64,000 nt of DNA from Tenrec ecaudatus (taxonomy: Eukaryota > Chordata > Mammalia > Afrosoricida > Tenrecidae): NCBI RefSeq assembly GCF_050624435.1, contig NC_134537.1, forward strand, positions 9,916,584 through 9,980,583. The letters run 5' to 3'. Positions 42,116 through 53,455 of this stretch are shown in pieces. Below the pieces are notes generated by a model that was not told where the DNA came from, made no database searches, and was given only the letters and a program-made list of their open reading frames with translations. How positions within the stretch are numbered: position 1 is the first letter of the stretch; every line of letters starts with the position of its first letter. The position numbers and the translations under genes are program-made.

Positions 42116-43811
42116 GCCATTTAGAGGCCTTTTCCACCTCAGAGACCCTGGAGGAGTCCTGTGACTATGGGATCTACTCAATGGCCATGGCGCCGGGGTT
42201 GGGGTTTAAGGCGTAAAAGCAAGGAAGGAGATCCTGACATGCTTGGGGAGCCTTTCCCCAACATGTCTTAACAGTGGAATTGTACAACCCTCGCTTGGCA
42301 CGCGAGCCTAATGGTAACGGTGGGCGGTTCCTGGGTCGTACCTTCTGTCCTTTAGCTAGAACCTGTTCTGTCCAGTGGTCCTCTCACTAACACTCATCCT
42401 CCGACTCTCTTCCAGTTGTAGTCTCCGCTTAGAGGTTCTTCAAACTCCGCGGACCCCCTTACCCACCTGGGGGAAATTGGCATCCAAATTCTTGGTGTTT
42501 CTGTTGATTTCTCCTTCACTTAGTAACTGAAGAGAACACTGTGGTCCACACAGAACCCACTCAGTTCGGTTAAAAAAAATTTTTTTATCACATCTATGTG
42601 TCTCTCCACCACTTTGGTGGATCTGTGCTTCCAATAGCTAATCACTCTGCTCTTCTTCAATCGGTTGCCCCCCAGCTCCTGGTGCCCATTTGCTTGTGAA
42701 GAGCTTGGTGTGCCTGGGAGTTTACATCCCCCAAGGACAGCTCATGACCAAAGACAGAGCAGAGAAGGAATCTGAAAGCTCAGCGTCCTTGCCTGAGGGA
42801 GAGACAACTGGAGATGGGAAACACAGAGCAGAGCTTCCCCGTGGGATCGGTTGATGCCATCCTCTTAAAAACCTTGCTTGAAATCCCAACCTTGATTGAC
42901 TTTCTCCTGGTCTGGGCTCTATTTCTCTCCCCACTACCCATCTCACCTGCGAACACTTGGCTTCTCTTCAAAGGTTCCCCTCCGTCCTGCATGTCTCTTC
43001 CATAGACTTCTCTCCTTTTTCAAGCGCGATCACCTCCTTTGCTTGGCCAGTCTTCGTTGTCTTTGCAGGTGGACAAAATACCACCAATGGCTTGTTGGCA
43101 TGCTGGCAAGCATCTCCTTGGGCCTGCAGCCATTTTTTCTTGTCTTCCGTTTGGTTCATTTCAAGAAGGCACAATGCATCAGCCAATGTTTGGTTTATCT
43201 AGGACTTTGTTGCCTTGGAAACACATGGGCCCAGAGTCCGAGGAGCTAGGCAGGCCCAAGCTATAGAGAGCTGGGGGGCTGGGGAGCCTTCTTTTGAGGT
43301 AGGACGTGCAGCTTCTTTGGGGCTCCTGCCAGCTGAGAGTTGGCATAGTCCTCTTCCCCTTTCATGTGGCCACCCCCACCCCGGCCCCCTCCAAATCTGA
43401 TGCTGATTAGAAGTTTAAAGAGGTACCTTTCAAGTCTTTGATTAATAGTTTCCTTTATGAATCCAAAATAAGCCTTGCGTGCCATCCTCATCGCTGATGC
43501 TCAAAAGAATGTGCCAGAAAATGGTTTCCCCTTAGGCTCTGTTTTCACTTTAAAAAAATGTGGTTCCATCTCACGTGTACTTCTGATTGGGCCGGGCGGT
43601 GAGGGGAACAGGTACGTCCTTGCCATTAAAGAACCTTCAGAATTCACCTTTTCCACAGGCTGGTCTTGGGTCCCTCCATTGTGTTCCCCTAGACCCCTCT
43701 TGCCTCATTTCCCACCCCATTGTGTCATTGCCTATTTACTTGCCTAGTTGTTCATGGAGAACTTTTAGACCCACACGGTGAAGTCACTGAATAATAATAA
43801 TTATATATATA
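42116..43811. other. unassigned, mostly single-copy stretch
   Basis: No repeat recognised until an (AT)n run at 43801-43815. 43010-43260 is distinctive, with a low-repeat, balanced composition and an X-box-like site at 43209. A 117-codon frame at 42896-43249 spans it but shows no domain. Confidence 0.4.
43209..43222. promoter_or_regulatory. RFX X-box-like motif
   Basis: gttgccttggaaac: half-site GTTGCC and a right half GGAAAC with one mismatch to the exact inverted repeat GGCAAC. Motif only. Confidence 0.25.
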
Positions 43812-44230
43812 TATATTATTTTTAAACATTTTATTAGGAACTCATACAACTCTTACCGCAATCCATACATATACATACATCAATTGTATAAAGCACATCT
43901 GTACATTCTTTGCTCTCATCATTTTCAAAGCATTTGCTCTCCACTTAAACCCTTTGCATCAAGTCCTCTTTTTTCCCCTCCCTCCCCACTCTCCCCTTCC
44001 TCATGAGCCCTTGATAATTTATAAATTATTATTTTGTCATATCTTGCCCTATCCAGCGTCTCCCTTTACCCCCTTTTCTGTTGTCCGTCCCCCAGGGAGG
44101 AGGTCACATGTAGATCCTCCTAATCGGTTCCTCCTTTCCAACCCACTCACCCTCTATCTACCCTCCCATTATCGTCCCTCACACCCTTGGTCCTAAAGGT
44201 ATCATCCACCCTGGATTCCCTGTGCCTCTC
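43812..44230 (-). repeat. L1 3' end, tenrec-like type
   Basis: 'aaacattttattaggaactc', 'cttaccgcaatccatac', 'aattgtataaagcacatctg', 'catttgctctccacttaaac', 'cagggaggaggtcacatg', 'aaaggtatcatccaccctgg'. Closest to the 16.4-17.0 kb copy, so likely the younger subtype. Confidence 0.9.
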
Positions 44231-44405
44231 AATAAATAATTTTATTGGGGCTCATACAACTTTGATCACAATCCATACATACCTCAATTGAGCAAAGCAC
44301 CCTTATACATCCGTTGCCCTCGTCATTCTCAAAATTCGCCCTCCACTTGGGTTCCTGGAATCAGCTCCTCACTGTCCTTTTGTTTCTTGCCCTCCCTCCC
44401 TGAAT
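44231..44405 (-). repeat. second L1 3' end directly adjoining
   Basis: A new 'aataaataattttattggggc' start shows a separate 3' terminus, with 'tgatcacaatccatacatacc' and 'cctcactgtccttttg'. It adjoins the first copy without a gap. Confidence 0.8.
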
Positions 44406-44477
44406 AATAGTAAAAGCAAATCACGATGCCTTCGTCAAGTGGTCGCTTTGCACTTTCTGACCTTGCCCACTTGGAAC

Positions 44478-44985
44478 TGAGGTAGTTCGTTTATTATGCC
44501 AACCTGGCCGATAAACACAAGTGGGGTTAATGGAAGGGCGGAGGGATAAATGGTTCGGTGAGCCTCACCTTTCTAGTTCTCGGGTCTCTTGCTTTGTGAT
44601 GGTCAGTCCAGGGTGCAGCTGCCTTAGCAGTTCCCTGCTTCAGCTTGCAAGACATCCCCAAGGGGAAGCCACATGGACCTACCCCAATGTAGCCCTGGGT
44701 GCTGGAGCACCCGTGTGGAGACACCTGCCAGCACTGAGATGCTTGCACATTCTCTGACTCAGCTTAACTCCTGCAGTAGGTATCATTGTCTCTGTCTTGT
44801 GAGCCGGAGGAGGACTTTGTGGATTGGTGTTGGACATATGGGTTAGTGAGTTAATGTTGGACTTGAGGGCTTGGGCAGCACTTGGTTGGGATGTTTTCTT
44901 GATGCGCACTTAACCTTTATATAAAACTCTCTCTTGTACATGAGTTTCTGTGGATTTGTTTCTCTAAAGTACCCAGACTAACACA
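44478..44985 (+). mobile_element. solo LTR, TGTG...CACA family (copy 7)
   Basis: Sense copy, 'tgaggtagttcgtttatta' to 'acccagactaacaca', with TATA-like 'ctttatataaaactc' at 44915. Flanks ggaac (44473-44477) and gcaac (44986-44990) match at 4/5. Confidence 0.88.
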
Positions 44986-45929
44986 GCAACAAGGGAACAG
45001 CCTCCCAGTGAACACAAGAATGAAATTCAGAGATGGAAGAAAATAGGTCACCCTTCGTATTCCCAGACTCCCACTTCTTAAATAAAAAGAGGAAGGGGGT
45101 AGGTACGAGGTCTCATAAATACTTTTGGGAACTCTGGAAGAAAATCATTCGAAATCCCAAATCAGTTCCTTCTAGCCCTATAACTGTCTAATGCCCATCT
45201 GGTGGAGGTCTCAGCTCCACATTGATCAAAGTGATGGAGACGGGGTCACTTCCTGGGCCTTCCTCCTGTTCCGCCATCCTGCCATCACTGTTAGGCTTTC
45301 CTGGGGGTGACTGTTCTGCTGTTCTACGGCTCTTTGCCTTGCTCAGTTCTCCTCCTGATCTTCGCCGCTCTCTCATGCCCATGCCACTTACAGGATTCAT
45401 TATGCTCAGAGATGCTGTTGCTCCATCGCGTCTTCTCTGGGCTCACAGCCTTTGGTGCAAGCGTCTGGATCCTGAGGTCTGCATCACATCCATGCTCAAT
45501 TCCTTGTATGTTTCCTTCCCATGTGTGTGCTCTGATTTGGGGACTCGATTTCACTTCTCCTCTGAACTCGCAGCCTGTCCCACCACTCTGGGGACTTCAT
45601 CCACCCTATCCACTTCTGCCACAGTCCTCCTTAGTCACCTTATTGGGTGCCCTGCCCTGGTATTGATCCCAAACTGATTATCAAGCCGCAGGTTAACCTT
45701 CCATATCATGGAACAGCAATCGCGAGCATAAATCCCTCCAGCTTCTACCCCAATTGTCGCACCTTTCTCCCTTCTCCTTTCTGGTCCACTGCATGCCTCC
45801 TGTCCAGGGAAACCAGCTCCAATGCTGGACATCACGTCTTCCAGGTAATTTGGGGGCCTGCCTTCTTCTAAGACTCATGAATCTCTATAGAATGCTGGTT
45901 TTAACTCCATTACACCGCTCATCAGACCA
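44986..45929. other. unassigned stretch
   Basis: Pyrimidine-rich with sense frames of up to 151 codons (45222-45677). These are Leu/Ser/Cys-rich, with overlapping frames in other phases, and no domain. Possibly part of an L2 copy ending at 46085, but I cannot align it. Confidence 0.35.
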
Positions 45930-46085
45930 CAAGTACAGGTCACTTTACATGTCCCTCTACCTTTCTAGACTGTGAATTCTTTGAAGGAATAAAAGATGTT
46001 TCCCTTTTTGTTTTCATGTCCCAAACACCTGACAGAGGGCCTGGAACATAGGATGTACTTGGTGTATGATGACAAGGGAATGAAT
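45930..46085 (+). repeat. L2 LINE 3' end
   Basis: 'ctagactgtgaattctttgaagg', 'gcctggaacataggatgtac', 'ggtgtatgatgac' follow the L2 3' end order ('gactgtgagctccttgaggg', 'cctggcacatagtaggtgctc'). Confidence 0.7.
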
Positions 46086-46296
46086 CCCTTTCTCTGCAAA
46101 ATTAGGCGATCCCCCTACATTTTGGACCTCTCCTCTTCCCCTCTCCTTGGGCTATCAACGGCTCCTTCTCTGGGTTATATCTTTAATGTACTTTCCCAGG
46201 ATGTTTTGTGCTCAATGATTATTATTTCCACTATCCAGAATATGAATGTTGCTGCTGTTATTTATTGGGCATGTGCCACATGTCAGATCCTTTGCT
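46086..46296. repeat. old repeat region incl. MIR-like end
   Basis: 46235-46296 contains 'tatttattgggcatgtgccac' and 'cagatcctttgctaac', the antisense MIR/L2 'attgagc.cttactatgtgcc' motif. The preceding 150 bases are unassigned. Confidence 0.4.
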
Positions 46297-46430
<134 letters not shown>

Positions 46431-47055
46431 AGTGTAATACCTTAGTTCTTGGCTTTGGAGAAGAAAGAATTCATGCCAAAGCCTGGTATGTAATCCAAGT
46501 GAGCGTCTATGAAGGATGGGAGGAGTCTCAGATTTTAAAGTCTCAGAGGAGTACACGCTATTGCAGGGAAGTGTGCCGAACCACACAGGATCACAGCTGA
46601 GCATGGGCAACCTCGTGGAATGGCGCTCCCTCACGTGCAGACGGAGGCCAGAGCTGGCGCCGGAGCAGGGTTAAAGAGAGAAGAGAGAGTCCTCTCCAAC
46701 CTGACACTGACCTGGGGCAAGGTAAAAAGTGAGAAGAGAGAGAGAGGTTGTGGGCTTCCAACTTCCACCTGCCTCTTACCAGGAGCAGAGTCCTAACCCA
46801 CCCTTGACTGGAGGAAGGCATGGTTGACAGTATTGGTTGACCTCATTGGCTGAGTTAGGCCCACCTGAGTGATGTCATGAGCCTGGGCCTAGTTTGGCCC
46901 ACCCAGGTGTACGCCCCACCTGGCTTGGAAGCTTGAGAATGAGCATGCTCTGTTTGGGGTCTTCATAGGTGTCTAATGGTGGCCTAATTCCTTTCCAACC
47001 TCCTCTATGGAGGCCTTTGCAGGCATGAGAGGGACAACTCCCTGCCCCTAAGCTA
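46431..47055 (-). repeat. possible ERV LTR
   Basis: 'tttggagaagaaagaattcatg', 'aaggatgggaggagtctcag' and repeated 'agagagaag' segments recall ERV1-type LTR/leader sequence in antisense, from memory. Ends and target duplication not found. Listed tentatively. Confidence 0.3.
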
Positions 47056-47059
47056 GCTA

Positions 47060-47125
47060 CCTTACATATATGTATCTCTCCTAATTTAACCCTGACAATA
47101 ATCCCATAAGGATAATATTCTCCCC
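47060..47125 (-). repeat. MIR fragment, antisense
   Basis: 'taatttaaccctgacaataatcc' then 'cataaggataatattctcccc', the antisense MIR core end ('taatcctcacaacaaccctatgagg'-like). Confidence 0.5.
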
Positions 47126-47842
47126 ATTTGTCCCAGTCACATTTAAATATGACCAAGTCTTCTTTAGTTAAAGCAAAGTCCTTTGTACATTCTGTATTCC
47201 TCTCCACCTGCCCCAGGTGTCTGGCACCAGACAAAGACCACATTCACAACGTGTCCTCTTACCTCCTCCCTCCAGGAAACGGAGCTCTCCTTTACTCCTC
47301 CCTCACTGGACTGAAACTCCTCCCACTGACGTCATAGGTGACCTCCTTGTGGCTGATAAACAGGGACTGCTTTCAGGCCTTCTGTCTCTATGCTCCCAGC
47401 GGCAGATGACATTGATGGCCGCTCTCTCCCTGTGACTCTCTGTGCTTTCCAGCTTCCATGTCCTCTGACCTTGGAGCAGTGTTGGCATTCCCCAGGGCTC
47501 AGTTCTGAGCTCTTTTCTTTCTTGCCCCTGCCCTTTCCCAAGGGATTCTATGCTTCAACTTAACCCCAATGTCTCTTGGGAGCCCAGGCTCTTCTGTAAG
47601 CCCCGTAACTGCGTGACCAACGCCTCTGCTTCCACCTTGCTCTCCCTTCCCTAACGACCAAAGTCCATACTCCCGATTGAGGATTGAGCATTGTCCTGTG
47701 CTGTCTCCATCCAAGGTTTTCCCAACACCCCCTCCTTCTGTCAAATTCCTTAGCTTGGCCAGTGACACAAGTATCAGCCAATGACTCAAACAAAAAAAAT
47801 GTGTGTGTATGGAGGGGAGGGACAGGGGGAGGGTCATCAACA
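47126..47842 (+). repeat. probable L2 LINE coding-end relic
   Basis: 'ggcattccccagggctcagttc', 'gagctcttttctttcttg' and 'cctctgcttccaccttgctc' recall L2/CR1 3' coding sequence. Diverged, with many stops. 47126-47430 is less certain. Confidence 0.4.
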
Positions 47843-48252
47843 TTTTTTTACTTCTGTCATTCTTATATATATGGCACAACGTTTGCCAATTTCATGTTTT
47901 CTTAGTGTACAACTTGTTGATGGCAACTGCGATGATCAGCAGTGCTTTACAAACAGTGTGGTTTTCCCCATTGCCTTTAACTTCCCCTTTACCCCTCCCT
48001 CCCTCCCTCCCTCCCATGTATAGTAACCAGCAGTGAAATCTGTATGCGTTTGCAGTCTCTCTTTGTATCAGTCTGGTCCTTCTGTGATTGGCTCGGTTTA
48101 GCCAGCACACTGTCTTCAACCTCCATCCTTACTGGAGCGCGCTTCAAGACGTGGTTTCCCCTCCTGGCTGAGTGGTAGTCTTTGTGTGTGCTACATTTTG
48201 TGGATCCATTTACCTGTTGATGGGCATTCAGGCTGCTGCCATCTACATTTCT
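47843..48252 (-). repeat. L1 3' UTR fragment, older afrotherian type
   Basis: 'atggcacaacgtttgccaat', 'gtacaacttgttgatggcaac', then a (TCCC)n run at 47993-48014, and 'gtggatccatttacctgttg' with 'gggcattcaggctgctgcc'. Related to the copy at 4.1 kb. Confidence 0.55.
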
Positions 48253-49115
48253 CTTTAAAAAAATTTTTTTTATTGTGGGCTTGTGCAATCCTGATCACAA
48301 TCCATGCATCCATCCATTGTGTCAAGTACATGTATGGGTTTGTTGCCATACACATTCTCAAAACAGTTGCTTTCTACTTGAGCCCTTGATATCAGCTCCT
48401 CATGTTTTTCTCCTCCCTCTGCGCCCACCCCCACGAACCCTTGATAATATAGAAATTATTATTATTTTCTCATGCCTTACACTGTCCAGTGTCTCCCTTC
48501 AACCACGTTTCTGTTGTCCATCCCCCAGGGAGGGGGTTATAGGTAGATCATTGTGATTGGTTCTCCCTGCCAACCACCCACCCACCTTTCCCTTTCCCTC
48601 CTGGGATCACTACTCTCATTTTTGGTCCTGAGGGGTTTATCTGTCCTGGATTCCCCGTGTTTCCAACTCTTATCTGTACCAGTGTATATGCTCTGGTCTA
48701 GCTGGATTTGTAAGGTAGAATTAGGATCATGATAGTGGGGAGGGGAGGAAACATTAAAGAACTAGTGGAAAGTTGTATGTTTCATTGGTGCCATACCGCA
48801 CCCTGACTGGCTCATCTCCTCTCTCAGACCCTTCTGTACGGGGATGTCTAATGCCTACAGATGGGCTTTGGGTCTCCACTCTGCACTCCCCCTCATTCAC
48901 AATGATATCATTTTTTTGTTCTTTGATACCTGATCCCATCTGATACCTCATGATCACACAGGCTGAGTGCTTCTTCCATGTGGACTTTGTTGCTTCTCAG
49001 GTAGATGGCCGCTTGTTTATCTTCAAGCCTTTAAGACCCCAGACTCTATTTCTTTTGATAGCCGGGCACCTCCAGCTTTCCTCACCACATTTGCTTATGC
49101 ACAAAAAAACAAGAC
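48253..49115 (-). repeat. L1 3' UTR, tenrec-like type, about 860 bp
   Basis: 'ttttattgtgggcttgtgc', 'gatcacaatccatgcatcc', 'cccagggagggggttatagg', 'gaggggtttatctgtcctgg', 'cactctgcactccccctc', 'gtagatggccgcttgttta', 'cttttgatagccgggcacc', 'cacatttgcttatgcac'. Runs parallel to the 12.97 kb copy over its whole length. Confidence 0.9.
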
Positions 49116-49645
49116 AGAGCAAAACTGCAACAAAACACAACAACAACAACAAAAAATGACACACACAAAAAAGAAAAGCCTAAAAATAGTTCAAGGTCTA
49201 TTTGTTGATCTTTAGTAGTATTTTCCAGTTGAGGCTGATGGGGTGCTACACCCTGGCCCCAAAGTCTATTTTTGGTATTCCCTGGGGATTTCATTGCTCT
49301 GCTCCCCTTGCTGTTCTGTTGCATGCCCCTAGTGTTTCCCGTCGGTGTGGTAGGGTCATATCAGGCACAATTCCCACACTGTGTCTCCATTGTTGTCCCT
49401 GTAGCACTATGGATCAGTGAGGGACATCATGTCTCATAGTGGGCCCTATGGTCCTCTCTGCATTGGATGCTCTGAGCAGGAATATCATCCTCAGGGCTTG
49501 GTGGTTCAGGATGTGCTCCACTCTCTCTTCCTTCCCCTTCATTTGCTCCTGTGTGCTCTGATCAGACATGTTGGTCTCCCTGAGCTGTAGCTTCAGTGCT
49601 TTCCTCTGAAGTGAATTCTTCTGCAGGGAGGGGCCTTCTACATTT
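49116..49645 (-). repeat. probable upstream part of the same L1
   Basis: A CAA-rich tract (49127-49156), then 'ggtctatttgttgatctttag', 'gcattggatgctctgagc', 'gacatgttggtctccctg'. It continues directly from the 3' UTR. I believe it is 3' UTR; no ORF2 reading frame is visible. 49646-49864 is unassigned. Confidence 0.5.
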
Positions 49646-49864
49646 CTGACTTTTCTCTTTCGTTTAGATCTTACATACAACCAGCCACCAAATCATATGT
49701 ATTATTTATGGTAGGCTGTCTCAGGTCCCCTTTTCCTCCTTTTTGTCTTCCTTGGGATTGCCCTAGTTCAGTCATTAGGTTCTGATTAAGGAATACAATG
49801 GCCTCTTGAATGTCATGCTTGACTTTGAATGAGTGACATTTCTAAAATAAAGATACAATGCTAA

Positions 49865-50135
49865 GCTTTTTCTGCTTCAATTCCTTAGTGACTTCCTATT
49901 TCTCCTGAGGCAATCTCAAACGTTTAGCATGGCTGTGAAGACCCCCTGGGATATGGGGACTGATGGTTTTTCTAATCTTTCTACCTGTACCCCTAACTTA
50001 TTCCCCTCCTCTCCCTTTACACATTGGTAATACTGAGCCCTGTGCCCTCCTGAAAATTAGCCAGGCTCTTCCACCCTCCTGAATTTCCACCCTGCCCTTT
50101 CTTTCCTGCTTAACCGGTCAGACCACCCTAATATA
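49865..50135 (+). repeat. L2 LINE 3' region
   Basis: 'tcaattccttagtgacttcc' (as in L2 'ttcaatggctccccattgcc'), then 'aatctcaaacgtttagcatgg', 'gagccctgtgccctcctg' and 'cttccaccctcctgaatttcc'. Order is right. Confidence 0.5.
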
Positions 50136-50365
50136 TATTTCATCATAACATTACCTCATTGCATTACAAATGTAGTGGGTTTCAGTTAGTCATGGTAGTG
50201 ATGTTCTGTAAAATCACTGTGAATACTGACACTAGTGAGCTCTTAGCTATTGCTGTAGGGAAAATACAAGGTTCGGACCCTGTGAGCCTCTGGTCACAGC
50301 ATTTTCATCAACCAATCATTGCATACTTTAATTTTATGTTGTGTGTCTGTTTAAAAGCATCTTAA

Positions 50366-50545
50366 CACATTGGGCTGCTAGTAGAAAGCAGTTCAAAACC
50401 ACCAGCTTCTTGATGGAAGAAAGAGGAGGCTCTCTACTCCCATGAAGAGGTACAGTCTTAGAAACCCACAGGGGCAGTTCTACCCTGTCCTAGAGGATTG
50501 CAGTGAGTCAGACTTGACTAGATGGCAGTGGATTTGGTGTTGGTT
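50366..50545 (+). repeat. AfroSINE, head truncated
   Basis: 'cattgggctgctagtag', 'agcagttcaaaaccaccag', 'gatggaagaaagaggaggc', 'gtcttagaaacccacaggg', 'gattgcagtgagtcag'. Confidence 0.88.
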
Positions 50546-51112
50546 ATTTAATACATATGAAGATAAGTCAAACCATATTTCTATAGAAGAATCGAAAAAG
50601 TTATTAGCAAAAATGCCAAAATGTTGATCAATGTATCTTACATCTAGGTATATACACTTCTAAAGAAGATACTTCCATTCCTCTAACCGTTCCCTACAGG
50701 ATTCTGAGCTCTTTGAATTACAGCATGTAAAGAAAGCAGGTTTAGTCCCCTTGAGGGATCAGATCATGTTCCTGTTAAATATTTTTGAGTTATGGGAACA
50801 GAAAAGAAATCCAAAGAACTGAGACAATAGGGCAATAGGGTAAATTGGGTAAGGTCTCTCAATAAAATTCCTACAGGACAGCCATTCTCCCCTTGAAGAA
50901 TGAGCCAGTACGTTGACATGACAGAAAATAATTCTTTGGTGGAACCTTTTCTCAAGTTCCTTGGAATTTCTTCATGGTAAGTCCCAGTGATGGTCCTGAG
51001 TCCTTCAAGAAAACCTAGCAAAATTATTCCTTAGAATTTCAAAAACCAAGTAACCATTACCTCCCTCTCAGCTATCTTCTCTGCCTTGAATTTAACTGGC
51101 CTAGAAGATCAC
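50546..51112. other. unassigned, AT-rich stretch
   Basis: No repeat recognised; the minus frame at 50764-51021 has no domain. Confidence 0.4.
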
Positions 51113-51320
51113 TTGAGAGCCCTGGTGGTAAGTGGTTAAGTGTTGGGCATGGTTGGCAGTTCTAAATCAACTCTTCCCCGGGAGAAAGACAGAACTTTCT
51201 ACTCCTATAAACAGTTTCCATTTCAGAAACTCAAAGCAGCAGTTCTACCTTGTCCTACACAGTTGCTATGAGTGAGTTGGCATCACTCAATGACTGTGAG
51301 TTTGGTTTTGGTTTGAGAAG
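51113..51320 (+). repeat. AfroSINE, sense
   Basis: Head 'gagagccctggtggtaag', 'tggttaagtgttgggc', centre 'ggagaaagacagaactttc', tail 'cctacacagttgctatgag', final 'gagtttggttttggttt'. Nearly complete. Confidence 0.9.
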
Positions 51321-51329
51321 ATCCCTCAG

Positions 51330-51645
51330 AGGCCACTTTAAAAAATTATATATATATATAATCATTCCATAGTCCAATCATGTCAAGCAGAATTGTTCAA
51401 TTGCTACACAATCAGTTTTCAAACATTATTTTAATACATGAACTCATTGACATCATCTCCCCTTCACCACCCTTCTACCACTGAACCCCTCTTTCCCTGA
51501 AATCCTTATTCTACTTGCTGTCACTATAGGTTCATTGATCCTGGGTTTCGTGTATCAAAAAATGGAAAAACATACAACACAACTTCAAGAGGGTGACCTC
51601 CAATGACATGACACCTCTGGGATACATCTTAATATGGACAAGCCA
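51330..51645 (-). repeat. L1 3' UTR fragment, older type
   Basis: 'ccatagtccaatcatgtcaagc', 'tcattgacatcatctcccc', 'gttcattgatcctgggtttc', 'gggatacatcttaatatgg'. Parallel to the 27.3 kb copy. It starts with an (AT)n tract. Confidence 0.7.
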
Positions 51646-51654
51646 CCATTTTGA

Positions 51655-52065
51655 TAGGACCTAGTTCTCTGGATTGTACTGGTAAATCCAAGACTTTGTT
51701 CCAGTTACAATTCATTCCATAAAGTTGTCTTCATTGACTTCAATCATGTTTAAAAGACTGATGGGACAATTGGCACTTTGAGCTAGCTGATTTCCATGTA
51801 ACACTTTGGTGCTCATCAAACCAAAAGCTTCCTGAGAACAAGAGGCTCTCTTAACATTGAAGATGCACCATGTGAGAGAGAGAGCCCAGTTTCCATAGCT
51901 ACAATCAACCTCAGTGATAAATTTACAGTCTTCTTTCACTAGTTTCTGGACTTCAGCCACATTTCTTAATCTATTAAGGTTGACAGACTTCCCCGATTTG
52001 GCTTATCTTTGAGATTTTCCCAACCTTCTTTAAAATGCTTGAATCCATAAGACCTGTTGTTTTAT
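51655..52065 (-). pseudogene. Tc1/mariner transposase fossil
   Basis: Minus strand. Legible parts: a degraded linker like 'W.KRF..G..S..D..R.GRP' (about 51990-52050, with stops); VAEVQKLVKEDCKF, like the helix start of the second HTH; then about 60 residues without a stop. A stop follows NFME, and then IVTGTKSWIYQYNPEN, matching mariner 'IVTGDESW.Y.YDPE'. The first catalytic Asp lies in the 'GDE' position and reads T here, so the enzyme would be dead. Left side truncated at 51655 next to an L1; no inverted repeats found. Confidence 0.75.
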
Positions 52066-52951
52066 GTTGGGGAGAATTCTCTCAAATTTATTGCAAATCT
52101 TCGATGATTTGGGAAGATGTTTACTTGTGCTTTGTTAACATATTTATATTAACTAAACTCAAAGTAAATTTAATAGTAAAAATAGTATCCTTTAAAAAAA
52201 AATAAAGATACCTGAATGAACTTATAAAAATGTATCACCCAAAATCTTATCTGCAACCATCCGCTGCACATAGACATGTTTGTTTAAACACATTTTGCTT
52301 GGAATAAACCCAGGCATGCATGAATGAAAAATTTAGTAGCAATACTTTTTGACTTGCACTCATGTAGTTGATTCATTAACAGTCAGGCCTTTTTCAACAG
52401 TCAAACCACCAGCAAAACGCACAGAACTGTAAAAGGCAGGTCATTAAACCGGCCATGAAAAGAACACGTGTTTATAGAATGAGAGCTGAAATCTGAAGAC
52501 AGAAGATCACCTTGTTCAATGTCAGCTGGAAATGTGTGTAGTGGGTGACACAACATTTTTGCTGCTCCGTGCTTCTATGCAATGACTATAACAGAGTCAG
52601 GCTTATTGATTTGGAGACTGCAAATAAAATTAATCAAGTAAGCCCATATGCAAACTGCAAACCTAGAATATATGAATAATGAAGCTTGACTTTGCTAGAA
52701 TATCTCTTTGGAGCCCTTGTTATTTTGTGGGTGCCGGAAGGCAAAGATTATGCCTTTTTATTTTGTAATGCCAATACCCAGTGTAGGGATTGATGTGGAA
52801 TGACTGAAATCGTTTATTTTCTTTCCTACTCATCAGTGAAATACTTGAGTGGTCAAAGCATATGGTCAGAGTCAGGACATGCCATTCCACTACCCAGTAG
52901 TAAGTGACACTTAGATGTCAGCAAGGAAGCATCCTTGGGGCCCTTTCCCCA
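52066..52951. other. unassigned, AT-rich, mostly single-copy
   Basis: 52440-52680 has no simple repeats and includes 'gcaaataaaattaatcaag' and 'aacacgtgtttatag' (E-box CACGTG). Candidate conserved non-coding DNA. The N-terminal part of the mariner copy could extend here, but I cannot read it. Confidence 0.35.
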
Positions 52952-53455
52952 TGTGTCAGTCCAGGTAGCCTAGAGAAACTAATCCAAAGACACTCACATG
53001 TGTGTGAGAAAGAGCGTTACATACAAGAGCAATTGAATATTGAGAAAACATCCCAACCCAGTCCAGATCAAGTCCGTAGGTCTGATATTAGCCCATACGT
53101 CCAATACATATCTATAAAGTTCTCTTCAGATCACAAAACATATGCAATGAGGCCAATGCAGAAAGACCACAGGCCCGTGGGTGGGAAGTCTTGTGGATCC
53201 AGTGGTGTTGTAAGCAGCTCAGTGCTGGCAGGAGTCTTCATGTGGTTCCTCTGGCTCATGTCACTAGCACAGCTCTATGTGTCTTGTCCACTGCAATGCC
53301 TCCCAGAGAGTGAGCCTGGGTCCCGCCTTCAGTGAGATACTTATCTCCTTTGAGCCTCCAAATGAGGCATCAAGCTACAATCTGACTGACAGGCTAGACT
53401 CCACCCCTTTACTCTTAATCCTCTCAGATTGACAACAGATTATGTAACTACCACA
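52952..53455 (-). mobile_element. solo LTR, TGTG...CACA family (copy 8)
   Basis: Antisense copy, 'tgtgtcagtccaggtagcc' to 'tatgtaactaccaca'. Flanks cccca (52947-52951) and tccca (53456-53460) agree at 4/5. Internal words 'gatattagcccatacgtcc' and 'gggtgggaagtcttgtgg'. Confidence 0.88.

Noticed and set aside
45222..45677. 151-codon sense frame
   Set aside because: Leu/Ser/Cys-rich without domain; other phases are open as well; probably part of an old repeat.
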